Shown here: in pieces, positions 1 to 14,736 of the stretch | How positions within the stretch are numbered: position 1 is the stretch's first letter | How the letters are laid out: each line of letters begins with the position of its first letter | Source: an uncultured Caulobacterales bacterium | Lineage (GTDB): Bacteria; Pseudomonadota; Alphaproteobacteria; Caulobacterales; Caulobacteraceae | Assembly: GCA_903837135.1 (NCBI GenBank) | Contig: CAILTK010000052.1 | Coordinates: forward strand, 1-37,973 | DNA: 37,973 nt | Reading direction: 5' to 3' | Program-made: the position numbers and the translations under genes | The notes under the pieces: generated by a model | Databases searched by the model: none | Told to the model about the DNA's origin: nothing | What the model saw: the letters and a program-made list of their open reading frames with translations, nothing else

Positions 1-3520
<3,520 letters not shown>

Positions 3521-3860
3521 CTATGTTTCCCTGCGCGCCGGCGGACCTGAGGGCCGCGCCGGACCCGGATGCTCTCCGGGCGTTGATCGGTCCTGCGTCA
3601 CCCTTCGCCGCTCTGGTGAGCGGCGGACGCCGGTGCCCCCGCTGACGTGGGGGGCGCTTCCTCGCAGGGCCTAAGGGCTATGGCCAAGCCTCGAAGCATG
3701 AACGCACGGAAAGCCGACCACCTCGAGAATCGCCTCGGGGGAGAATCGGCTTTTTTGTGGAACGCGGGATATAGGCGAACGCCGCGGAGTTGGGAAGAGG
3801 GTATGCGGAGGAAAATGGCGGCGCGAACGTATCCCTCCCCTTTTTGGGGAGATACGCCCC
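3521..3860. other. dnaE-rpoB intergenic region, probable rpoB leader
   Basis: These 340 bases hold no convincing gene. Read on the minus strand they run from the dnaE stop to the rpoB start and probably carry the rpoB promoter and a long leader. Visible structure: a hairpin just after dnaE (3828-3856); arms AAGCCGA (3711-3717) and TCGGCTT (3746-3752) about 28 bases apart, with six Ts following on the plus strand; a duplicated GAGAATCG inside that loop; and a short GC-rich hairpin near 3607-3627 (CGCCGCT/AGCGGCG read on the minus strand). A TATATC at about 3769-3774 (minus) could be a -10 element, but I see no good -35 partner. The promoter is therefore not placed. Confidence 0.5.
3828..3856 (-). 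terminator. hairpin just downstream of dnaE
   Basis: Four bases after the dnaE stop, the minus strand folds as CGTATC-TCCCC, an AAAAA loop, then GGGGA-GG-GATACG: an 11-bp stem with a two-base bulge. It lacks a run of Ts after the stem, so it may end transcription weakly or protect the 3' end rather than act as a classical intrinsic terminator. Confidence 0.35.
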
Positions 3861-7313
<3,453 letters not shown>

Positions 7314-7334
7314 TGCGGCCTCCGCGCCGAATCG

Positions 7335-7424
7335 TCAGCCCACCAGTTGGGCCGCCATCGCCACCATCCAGACCAACCCGCCCACCGACGCAAGCGCCAT
7401 CGAGTCGCGCACCATCCGGAACAT
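7335..7424 (-). CDS. sidA: 29-aa inner-membrane peptide, candidate SOS division inhibitor SidA
   Basis: A 29-codon gene beginning MFRMVRDSMALASVGG and ending in VAMAAQLVG. A short basic N-terminus (R3, R6) is followed by one hydrophobic stretch (about 9-28), as expected for a single-pass inner-membrane peptide. A strong ribosome site (GGAGGG, 7432-7437) lies seven bases before the ATG. A promoter and a LexA-like site sit directly upstream, and dnaE starts 21 bases downstream. In Caulobacter, SidA is a 29-residue membrane peptide made in the SOS response that blocks division through FtsW; I recall it lying next to dnaE. Length, topology, control and position all agree, but I have no alignment, so the assignment is inference. 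Confidence 0.75.
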   Translation of the reverse strand: MFRMVRDSMALASVGGLVWMVAMAAQLVG

Positions 7425-7457
7425 GTCAGAGCCCTCCGTTGCCCGTTTGTTCCTCTA

Positions 7458-7485
7458 CGTATATTCCCTATTTGTTCCGGGTCAA
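7458..7485 (-). promoter_or_regulatory. sidA-dnaE promoter
   Basis: On the minus strand TTGACC (7480-7485) is followed after 16 bases by TATACG (7458-7463). This is a good sigma-70-type pair about 35-60 bases before the small gene's start. The LexA-like site lies between and onto these boxes. Confidence 0.65.
7463..7477 (-). promoter_or_regulatory. LexA (SOS) operator
   Basis: Plus strand ATTC-N7-GTTC (minus: GAAC-N7-GAAT) differs at one base from GTTC-N7-GTTC, the direct-repeat LexA site known in alphaproteobacteria. It fills the spacer of the sidA promoter, an ideal place for repression. A further GTTC at 7449-7452 lies 25 bases from the GTTC at 7474. Confidence 0.65.
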
Positions 7486-7581
7486 TCCCCCCCGTTCGCG
7501 GCGGACGCAACCGGCCCGGATGGTGGTTACCGTCGGCGCGCGGCGTGATAAGACCAAGGCCCCAACCCAGAGAAGACATCG

Positions 7582-8145
7582 ATGAAACGCCTCCTCGCCG
7601 GCCTCACCCTCGCCAGCCTCCTCGCCGCGCCGGCCTTCGCCGCCCTCGCGCCCGGAGCCGTCGCGCCCGACTTCACCCTGCCCGCCGCCCTCGGCGGCAA
7701 GGACTTCACCTACGACCTGGCCTTGGCGCTGAAGAAGGGCCCGGCGGTGGTCTACTTCTACCCCAAGGCCTTCACCTCGGGCTGCTCGGCCGAGGCCCAC
7801 GAGTTCGCCGAGAACATCGACAACTTCAAGGCCCTGGGGGCCACGGTGATCGGCGTCTCCGGCGACAACATCAAGGTGCTGGAGGACTTCTCCACCAAGG
7901 ACTGCGCGTCGAAGTTTCCGGTGGCCGCCGACCCCAAGGGCGAGGTGATCGCCAAATACGACGTGGCCCTGGGCGTGCCGGGCGCCTCGGTGATGATGAA
8001 GATGGACCACCCGTCCAACCGCACCTCCTTCCTGGTGGGGCCGGACGGCAAGGTGATCGCCACCTATTCGGCCCTCGACGCCTCCAAGCACGTCGCCACC
8101 ATGCTGGGCGCGCTTAAGGCCTGGCGCGAGGGGCACAAGGGGTAG
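7582..8145 (+). CDS. exported peroxiredoxin (AhpC/TSA, BCP/PrxQ-like)
   Basis: Thiol peroxidase of the BCP/PrxQ branch, 187 aa, which would reduce hydrogen peroxide and organic hydroperoxides. Residues 1-20 form a signal peptide (basic start, hydrophobic core, APAFA before cleavage), so it should act in the periplasm. The peroxidatic motif PKAFTSGC fits PxxxTxxC with Cys68. The second Cys five residues later, typical of E. coli BCP, is absent (His instead); Cys108 is the only other cysteine and may be the resolving one. It stands alone on the plus strand, divergent from sidA-dnaE and convergent with lolD (18-base gap). The ATG at 7582 is preceded by AGAGAAG. Confidence 0.9.
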   Translation: MKRLLAGLTLASLLAAPAFAALAPGAVAPDFTLPAALGGKDFTYDLALALKKGPAVVYFYPKAFTSGCSAEAHEFAENIDNFKALGATVIGVSGDNIKVLEDFSTKDCASKFPVAADPKGEVIAKYDVALGVPGASVMMKMDHPSNRTSFLVGPDGKVIATYSALDASKHVATMLGALKAWREGHKG

Positions 8146-8163
8146 GACTCGCGTACTTGCCCC

Positions 8164-8869
<706 letters not shown>

Positions 8870-8877
<8 letters not shown>

Positions 8878-10150
8878 AGCGGAGCGCCTCCACCGGATCG
8901 AGCCGCGAGGCGTGCAGGGCCGGGAACAGGGCCCAGAGCAGGCTCATCACCACCGAGAAGATCACGATCACCGTCACCTCGGGCCAGTCGATCTTGGCCG
9001 GGATGCGCGACAGCAGATAGACGTCGGAATTGAAGGTGTTGACGCCGGTCAGCCGGTTCAGCGCCTGCTGGATCGGCTCGATGAAGGTGCAGAACAGCAG
9101 GGCCGCGGCGACGCCGAGCGCGGTGCCGACCAGGCCGAGGGTGGCGCCGACCATCAGGAAGATGCGCAGAATGGCCGGCCGGCCCGCGCCCATGGTGCGC
9201 AGGATGGCGATGTCGCGCCCCTTGTTCTTCACCAGCATGACGAGGCCCGAGATGATGTTGAGCGCGGCGATGGCCACCACGATCATCAGGATCAGCCGCA
9301 TGGCGGTGCGCTCGACCTGCAGGGCGTTGAAATAGGATTTGTTGCGGCCACGCCAGTCGCTGACGATGGTCCCCGGGCCGGCGGCCTGTTCGATCGCCGG
9401 CAGTAGGTGGTCGATGGTGTCGGGATCCTCGGTCTTGATCTCCACCTCGTCGATGGCGCCCTGGCGGCCGAAGAACTGCTGGGCCTGCGCCAGCGGCATG
9501 TAGATGAAGGCCTGGTCGTATTCGGAGACGCCGACCGAGAAGGTGGCGGCGATGGTATAGGCCTTGCTGCGTGGAGCGGAGCCGAAGGCGGTGACCTGGC
9601 CGGACGGCGAGACCAGGGTGATGTCGTCCCCGGCGGTGACCCCAAGATTGTCGGCCAGCTTGGAGCCGATCAGGATCATGTCGCCGCCGTAGTCGCCCTC
9701 GCCGAACCCCTTCATCGAGCCCGACTTGAGGTTCTGCGACACCAGCCGGGTGGCGCGCACGTCTTCGGGACGCAGACCGCGCACGATGGCGAATCCCACC
9801 GGGCCGTGCGCCATGGCCACGGTCTGCGCCTCGACCTTGGGCACCGCCTGGGTCACGCCCGGCACGGCGCGGATGCGTGAGATCAGCGCGTCGCGGCCGG
9901 GCCCGTTGATCGCCGGCCCCTGCACATAGATGTGCCCGTTGAAGCCCAGCATGTGGCCGAGCAGGTCGGAGCGGAAGCCGTTCATGATGCTCATGATCGA
10001 CACCAGGCCGAACACGGTCAGGGCGATCCCGGCCACGGCGATGATGGCGATCAGCGTCACCCCGCCCTGCTTCCGCCGCGCGCGCAGATAACGCATGGCC
10101 AGCGCCCGCTCCCAGGCGCTGAACGGTCCGGCGTGAGGGATGGGAGTCAT
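8870..10150 (-). CDS. lolC: lipoprotein-releasing system membrane protein (LolC/LolE family)
   Basis: Membrane subunit partnered with LolD. From the ATG at 10150 it has 426 aa: a first membrane helix at about residues 30-55 (VTLIAIIAVAGIALTVFG), a large periplasmic domain, then three C-terminal helices, the FtsX/LolCE layout. An in-frame ATG at 10216 would add 22 residues, but those codons lie in the palindromic repeat upstream, and GGGGGG stands before the 10150 start, so I prefer the shorter form. Only one LolC/E gene is present, as in bacteria where one protein serves both roles (LolF); which of C, E or F fits is not decidable here. Confidence 0.92.
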
Positions 10151-10161
10151 TCGAGCCCCCC

Positions 10162-10322
10162 GCTGCTCCCCCCTTGGGGGAGCTGTCGGCGTAGCCGACT
10201 GGGGGAGCAGCGCCACCCCGAGCTGCCGGCGCGCCGTAGATCGGGCACGCGCCGAGCGCGCGGCCTCGCGCAGCGCCGCCCCGTCAGTCGCTTCGCGACA
10301 GCGCCCCCAGAGGGGGAGCAGC
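10162..10322 (-). repeat. palindromic intergenic repeat between proS and lolC
   Basis: A 161-base element bounded by inverted ends GCTGCTCCC and GGGGGAGCAGC. Each end contains a smaller hairpin: CTCCCCCCTTGGGGGAG plus GTCGGCGTAGCCGAC on the left, GTCGCTTCGCGAC plus CGCCCCCAGAGGGGG on the right. Everything between proS and lolC is essentially this element. It codes for nothing credible. Strand is arbitrary. Confidence 0.75.
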
Positions 10323-10343
10323 TAAGATTCGCGCGAGCCCTAC

Positions 10344-11666
10344 TCACAGCCGGGTCAGCTCCGCCAGGGCCTCGGCCATCGGCAGGGTTCGCTTCTCGCC
10401 GGTGGCGCGACGCTTGAGTTCGACCACGCCGTCCTTGAGCCCCTTGGGGCCGATGATCAGCTGCCAGGGCAGGCCGATCAGGTCCATGGTGGCGAACTTG
10501 CCGCCGGGGCGCTCGTCGGTGTCGTCGTAGAGGGGATCGAGGCCCGCCGCCTGCAGCTGGGCGTAGGCGGTCTCGCAGGCCAGGTCCACGTCGGCGTCGC
10601 CGGCGCGAAGGTTGATGATCCCGACGCCGAAGGGCGCCACCGCGTCGGGCCAGATGATGCCGGCGTCGTCGTGGCTGGCCTCGATGATGGCCCCGAGCAG
10701 GCGCGACACGCCGACGCCATAGCTGCCGCCGTGGATCGGTCGCTCCACGCCGTCCGGGCCGGTCACCGTCGCCTTCATCGGCACGGCGTATTTGTCGCCG
10801 AAGTAGAACACCTGGCCGACCTCGATGCCGCGCGTCTGCAGCCGCTGGTCCTCGGGCGTCCGCTCGAACAGGCTGGGGTCGTGCACGTCCTCGGTGGCGG
10901 CGTAATAGCGACCGCCCCATTCCTCGACGATCGGCGTGAGGTCGCCGGCGTAGTCCACCGTCTCGTCCGGAATCGGCAGATCCAGCACCCGCTTGTCGCA
11001 ATAGACCACGCTCTCGCCGGTGTCGGCGAGGACGATGAACTCGTGGCTGAGATCGCCGCCGATCGGGCCGGTCTCAGCCCGCATGGGGATGGCGGTCAGG
11101 CCCATGCGGGCGAAGGTGCGCAGATAGGCGACGAACATGCGCTGGTAGGAACGCCGCGCCCCGGCCTCGTCGAGGTCGAAGGAATAGGCGTCCTTCATCA
11201 GGAATTCGCGGCCGCGCATGACGCCGAAGCGCGGACGCTGCTCGTCGCGGAACTTCCACTGGATGTGATAGAGATTCAGCGGCAAGGCCTTGTAGCTCTT
11301 CACATAGGCCCTGAAGATCTCGGTGATCATCTCCTCGTTGGTCGGCCCGTAAAGCAACTCGCGCTCGTGCCGGTCGGTGAGGCGCAGCATCTCCGGGCCA
11401 TAGGCGTCGTAGCGGCCGGATTCCCGCCACAGGTCGGCGAGCTGCAGGGTCGGCATCAGCATCTCCACCGCGCCGGCCCGGTCCATCTCCTCGCGGACGA
11501 TCTGCTCGATCTTCTTCAGCACGCGAAAGCCCAGCGGCAGCCAGGCGTAGATGCCGGCCGCCTCCTGGCGGATCATGCCGGCGCGCAGCATAAGCCGGTG
11601 GGAGGCGATCTGCGCCTCCGACGGGGTTTCCTTCAGCACGGGGAGCAGAAAGCGCGACAGGCGCAT
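10344..11666 (-). CDS. proS: proline-tRNA ligase, short type without editing insertion
   Basis: Charges tRNA-Pro with proline in the cytoplasm. The 440 aa match the short alphaproteobacterial ProRS, which lacks the about 180-residue editing insertion found in the E. coli enzyme; misacylated Ala-tRNA-Pro would then need a free-standing editing protein. Class II motif 2 is clear ([20 protein letters not shown]), preceded by the GPTNEE segment; motif 3 is in the [14 protein letters not shown] stretch. The C-terminal anticodon-binding domain begins at about residue 345 ([14 protein letters not shown]). It starts at the ATG at 11666 with AGGA upstream and follows the DUF1467 gene by 96 bases. Confidence 0.97.
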   Translation of the reverse strand: MRLSRFLLPVLKETPSEAQIASHRLMLRAGMIRQEAAGIYAWLPLGFRVLKKIEQIVREEMDRAGAVEMLMPTLQLADLWRESGRYDAYGPEMLRLTDRHERELLYGPTNEEMITEIFRAYVKSYKALPLNLYHIQWKFRDEQRPRFGVMRGREFLMKDAYSFDLDEAGARRSYQRMFVAYLRTFARMGLTAIPMRAETGPIGGDLSHEFIVLADTGESVVYCDKRVLDLPIPDETVDYAGDLTPIVEEWGGRYYAATEDVHDPSLFERTPEDQRLQTRGIEVGQVFYFGDKYAVPMKATVTGPDGVERPIHGGSYGVGVSRLLGAIIEASHDDAGIIWPDAVAPFGVGIINLRAGDADVDLACETAYAQLQAAGLDPLYDDTDERPGGKFATMDLIGLPWQLIIGPKGLKDGVVELKRRATGEKRTLPMAEALAELTRL

Positions 11667-11762
11667 CAGAAGGGATTCCTTTGGCCACGAAACGTCCGGC
11701 GGGCGCCCGCTCTTAGCCCGCGCCGGTCCGGCATGGCAACGAAGCCGGGCGAAACCGTGGCC

Positions 11763-12011
11763 TCAGTAGGTCGGCAGCTTGATCAGGTGGAAGGTGAAGC
11801 AGACCCACACCACGGCGAAGATCAGCACCGAAACCCAGGTGGTGGTGAAGAATTTGCGCTTCAGGTTCGGGTTGATCGGGGACGCCGGATCGCCCCCGCC
11901 CGGGACCTCGATCCCCGCCTCGTGATGGCTCTTCACCCCGAGCGGCAGGACGGCGAACAGCACGGTCCACCAGATGACCAGGAAGACGGAGGCGGAGAAC
12001 AGGAGGTCCAT
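11763..12011 (-). CDS. DUF1467 family small membrane protein
   Basis: An 82-aa protein of unknown function with two membrane helices (about 4-26 and 57-78) and a hydrophilic loop containing GIEVPGGGDPASP. The sequence fits the DUF1467 family, which in alphaproteobacteria typically lies beside proS and mce, as here. No catalytic motif is visible. It probably leads the proS-lolC-lolD transcript, since its other neighbour is the opposite-strand lipase gene. Confidence 0.85.
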   Translation of the reverse strand: MDLLFSASVFLVIWWTVLFAVLPLGVKSHHEAGIEVPGGGDPASPINPNLKRKFFTTTWVSVLIFAVVWVCFTFHLIKLPTY

Positions 12012-12404
12012 GGGTGGGTTCTACGCCGCAATGGGTCCCGGCTGAACCCCGGATTTCCGGCGTCGCCGCCCGCGATCGCTGAAGATTGTTCACAATTGAT
12101 GGGGTGGCCGATCAACCAAAGGTAAGGCACGATCCGCGGGCGGACGGGGGTTGGCGAAAAAAGAGACGGGGCCGGTCGGCGGACCGCGGAACACTTCGGT
12201 CTCGGCCGGACGCAGGCCGGCGACTCTTCCCGGCCACTCTTCAAAGCATCGCCTCCAACCTATCGCCCGCGCTCCACGCGGCCGGATCCGTCGCGTCAGG
12301 TCCAAGACGTCGTCCAGAACACATTGTGTTTGTAACGATTTTCCCATGCACCGAGCCCTCCGCTCACGCCGGAGGACGCAAATGAAGCAAAAGGATCGAA
12401 CAAG
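12012..12404. promoter_or_regulatory. divergent regulatory region between DUF1467 and lipase genes
   Basis: This 393-base gap separates two divergent genes and must hold both promoters. Two operator-like palindromes are visible: ATTGT-TC-ACAAT at 12085-12096 and AACACA-T-TGTGTT at 12318-12330. On the minus strand TTGATC at about 12110-12115 could be a -35 for DUF1467-proS, though its -10 partner is poor. An eight-codon frame (ATG at 12381, MKQKDRTR) follows a GGAGGA and overlaps the lipase start as ATGA, so it may be a leader peptide. The middle of the region is GC-rich with imperfect hairpins and no gene. Confidence 0.5.
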
Positions 12405-13484
12405 ATGACTGTTTCAGCACCGACGCCTACGTTGAACGGCCCCTTCTATGGGCTCTGTTACCTGAGTCTGGCGTGGCTGGCCTATGCGCCGGAAGTCTCC
12501 GGCATCATAGACGCCGTCGAAGACATGCCGGTCCCGGACGGCGTTTCGGGAACGTGGAGCTGTCCCTGGGGGCCGGTGAGCGACGCGGCCAACCCCAACA
12601 ACCTCAGCGGCGCCAACCTCTGCTATGTGGCCGTGCTCAGCGATGCGAACAAAGCGCCGCTCTTCGCCGTCGTCGTCCTGCGCGGCACGGATCTCGCGTT
12701 AAGCGTGAATATGAACGCGCAGCAGGTGATGCAGGACCTCGACGTGGCGGTCGAAGTGGACTGGAGCTTCCCGAGCAACCGGTCGGCGACCGGCGCCAAG
12801 ATCGCGCTGGGGACCTCCACCGCCCTGCAACGGATCACCGCTCAGGCGTACGACAGCCAGACCCTTGGCGACTTCATCTCGACCTTCGTGCAGACTACCG
12901 GCGCGCCGGTGGTGGTCACCGGACATAGCCTCGGCGGCTGCCTGACGCAGGTGATGACAGTGTATCTGGCGGGGGTCCTTTCCCAGAACGCCAACATCAC
13001 CTCCTACGCGGTGCTCGGAAATCCGTTCGCGCCGACGACGGCCGGCAACCCGGCCTTCGTCGCGCTCTACAACGACGCCGCCTGCGCGCCCGGGGATACG
13101 CCCGCCTATCCGCTGGGCGTCAACATGTGGGTCAACACCAACGATGTCGTTCCTTACGCCTGGGCGGACCTCGGCGGAATCAAGAACCTCTGGGGCGCCG
13201 CCGTGCCGACGCCCAACGACTGCGTCGACGCCTTCATCGCCCTGACCGCGGCCACGAGCTACCAGCAGCCCGGCTACAACGTGATCCCGGCTTTCACCAC
13301 GCCCGTCGCGACGATGATCTACGACAAGGCGAGCAACACCGATCAGCCGGCGACCTGGCAGACCGAACTCGTCTACCAGCACTATCCGGATACCGGCTAC
13401 TGGCCTTACCTGAGCGCCAACGCCGCGGCGCTGGGGATAGGGATGATCGCGCCCCCGACACCTCTCCCCTCGGCCCAGGCTTAG
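12405..13484 (+). CDS. class 3 lipase-like alpha/beta hydrolase
   Basis: A 359-aa hydrolase resembling class 3 (fungal-type) lipases. The nucleophile elbow is GHSLGG (173-178) with Ser175; NTNDVVP (244-250) supplies the likely catalytic Asp247, and His326 in YQHYPDTGY is the likely base. VLRGT (91-95) fits the oxyanion strand. No signal peptide is seen, so it would be cytoplasmic unless exported by another route. Substrate unknown; fatty-acyl esters or storage polyesters are possible. It is a lone plus-strand gene set between the minus-strand DUF1467 and mce genes, convergent with mce, which suggests later insertion into an older cluster. Confidence 0.82.
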   Translation: MTVSAPTPTLNGPFYGLCYLSLAWLAYAPEVSGIIDAVEDMPVPDGVSGTWSCPWGPVSDAANPNNLSGANLCYVAVLSDANKAPLFAVVVLRGTDLALSVNMNAQQVMQDLDVAVEVDWSFPSNRSATGAKIALGTSTALQRITAQAYDSQTLGDFISTFVQTTGAPVVVTGHSLGGCLTQVMTVYLAGVLSQNANITSYAVLGNPFAPTTAGNPAFVALYNDAACAPGDTPAYPLGVNMWVNTNDVVPYAWADLGGIKNLWGAAVPTPNDCVDAFIALTAATSYQQPGYNVIPAFTTPVATMIYDKASNTDQPATWQTELVYQHYPDTGYWPYLSANAAALGIGMIAPPTPLPSAQA

Positions 13485-13507
13485 CGGCGGGAGGCGCCGA
13501 AGCGGCC

Positions 13508-13930
13508 TCAGTGCGCGCCCTTCGGCGTCTCCATCAGCTCCACCAGAACGCCGCCCATGTCCTTGGGGTGCAGGAAGATGATCGGCACGCCGTGGGCGCC
13601 GATGCGGGGCTCGCCGGTGCCGAGGACGCGCGCGCCCTTGGCCTTCATCTCGTCGCGGGTCTTGAGGATGTCCTCGACCTCGAAGCAGACGTGGTGCTGG
13701 CCGCCCGCCGGATTGGTCTTGAGGAAGTTCTTGATCGGCGAGGCGTCGTCATAGGGCTCGATCAGTTCGATCTGCGCATTGGGCAGGTTGACGAAACAGA
13801 CCCACACCCCCTGGTCGGGCATGGAGAACTTCTCGCCGATGTCGGTGGCGCCCAGCATGTCGCGATAGAGCCTGACGCTGTCCTCGATCGAAGGCGTCGC
13901 CACGCCCACGTGGTTCAGTTTGCCGATCAT
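13508..13930 (-). CDS. mce: methylmalonyl-CoA epimerase
   Basis: Interconverts (R)- and (S)-methylmalonyl-CoA in propionyl-CoA breakdown. The 140 aa form a glyoxalase/VOC fold: the first module begins NHVGVATPSIEDSVRLYRD with metal ligand His7, the second has GGQHHVCFEV, and the C-terminal VELME supplies the final Glu. I chose the ATG at 13930, preceded by GGAG; an upstream in-frame ATG (13978) adds 16 residues unlike the family. The stop lies 23 bases from the convergent lipase stop. Lactoylglutathione lyase is the alternative, but length and the GVPIIFLHPKDMGG segment favour the epimerase. Confidence 0.93.
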   Translation of the reverse strand: MIGKLNHVGVATPSIEDSVRLYRDMLGATDIGEKFSMPDQGVWVCFVNLPNAQIELIEPYDDASPIKNFLKTNPAGGQHHVCFEVEDILKTRDEMKAKGARVLGTGEPRIGAHGVPIIFLHPKDMGGVLVELMETPKGAH

Positions 13931-14199
13931 GAGAGTCTCCTGGCCACACCCAGGGCCACACCTACCAACCAACCACAAGCGTCGTCACCCCGGAAAGTCC
14001 GAAGGGCTGTAGGCGCGCCACCGACCGCTGGAGCCTCGCCCGGTTGAAGGGGTTGGTATCCGCCTGAGTGAAGCCGTTCCCGCAGGCTTGAGGTGTGATC
14101 TCGTCGAGGCTTGGCCCCTGTTCGGATCGACGGTGCGGCCGCCCCAACGCCCGGGTGGGGGCTGTCCAGGCGTGGGGCGGCCGCGGGTCTCACGCTCAA
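13931..14199. other. intergenic region with a long GC hairpin upstream of mce
   Basis: A 269-base stretch without a convincing gene. It holds a long hairpin at 14135-14184: a left arm of 17 bases (14135-14151) and a right arm of 16 bases (14169-14184) pair with one bulged base round a 17-base loop. There is no T-run. A near-exact duplication of GGCCACACC lies at about 13941-13962 just before the mce start. The mce promoter should be here, but I could not place it. Confidence 0.5.
14135..14184 (-). terminator. long GC-rich hairpin downstream of the exported Gly/Thr-rich gene
   Basis: The stem GCGGCCGCCCCA(A)CGCC pairs with GGCGTGGGGCGGCCGC, 16 bp with one bulge. It lies 16 bases after the stop of the minus-strand gene ending at 14200, so it may end or stabilise that message. 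The lack of a U-tract keeps confidence low. Confidence 0.4.
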
Positions 14200-14580
14200 T
14201 CAGTGGGGGACGTAAACCGCTCCGCCGGCGTGGACCGTCTGGCCGGTCGGGGACGTAACCGCGACCGTGCCGCCGGCGACGCCATGGGCATAGCCGGACT
14301 TCGTCGTCATCGACGTGCCGTTGTTGGTGGTGACCGTGGTCGTGCCGGCCCGCGCGCCATAGGCGTTGACGCCGCCCGTGTGGCTGACGGTGGCGCCGTA
14401 GCCGCCGTTGGTCTGAACGCTGCCGGTCGTGGTGTTGCCGGTCTTGGTGGCGCTGTAGTTATAGCCGCGCCCGCTGGGGGCCTCACGGCCTCCGGAGACG
14501 GTCTGGGCGGACGCGTCGGCGGCGATGAGGCCCACGGCCAGGGTCAGCCCGAGGGCGAGGGCGGTCTTGAAGACGTTCAT
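14200..14580 (-). CDS. small exported Gly/Thr/Asn-rich protein, unknown function
   Basis: A 126-aa protein not assigned to a family. Residues 1-25 are a clear signal peptide (VFKTALALGLTLAVGLIA, then ADASA before cleavage). The mature part is poor in charge and rich in Gly, Thr, Ser and Asn, with loosely repeated TGG/TNGG turns, as in extended, surface or matrix proteins. No cysteine is present. The ATG at 14580 has AGGAG upstream; an in-frame ATG 22 codons earlier would put non-signal residues first. It is divergent from the response regulator (156-base shared gap), so it is a plausible target of that regulator. Confidence 0.7.
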   Translation of the reverse strand: MNVFKTALALGLTLAVGLIAADASAQTVSGGREAPSGRGYNYSATKTGNTTTGSVQTNGGYGATVSHTGGVNAYGARAGTTTVTTNNGTSMTTKSGYAHGVAGGTVAVTSPTGQTVHAGGAVYVPH

Positions 14581-14736
14581 TTTTGGCTCCTGTTTGGTCT
14601 CGACGGCTTGGTCGATGTCGCCAGGTTGGAGCTTGACCGTAAGCACGCGTTTGCCCGCTCACGACGTTTTGCATCAAAGTGTAACGGGCCGGCCTGGACG
14701 CTTCGTTCCTGCGAGCGGATCGGGCAAGCTTGCGAC
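14581..14736. promoter_or_regulatory. divergent promoter region of the exported protein and response regulator
   Basis: This 156-base gap must carry the promoters of both flanking genes. It contains GTGTAAC at 14679-14685, the reverse complement of GTTACAC, the core of the direct repeat found upstream of the gene at 17007. Only one clear copy is seen here, so regulator binding is tentative. Confidence 0.4.

Noticed and set aside
3711-3757. Intrinsic terminator on the plus strand (stem plus T6)
   Set aside because: No plus-strand gene precedes it and the stem is short for its 28-base loop; kept only as an observation.
13962-14199. Small minus-strand open frames upstream of mce (61-90 codons)
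   Set aside because: No ribosome site, no recognisable domain and they cross the long hairpin; treated as non-coding.
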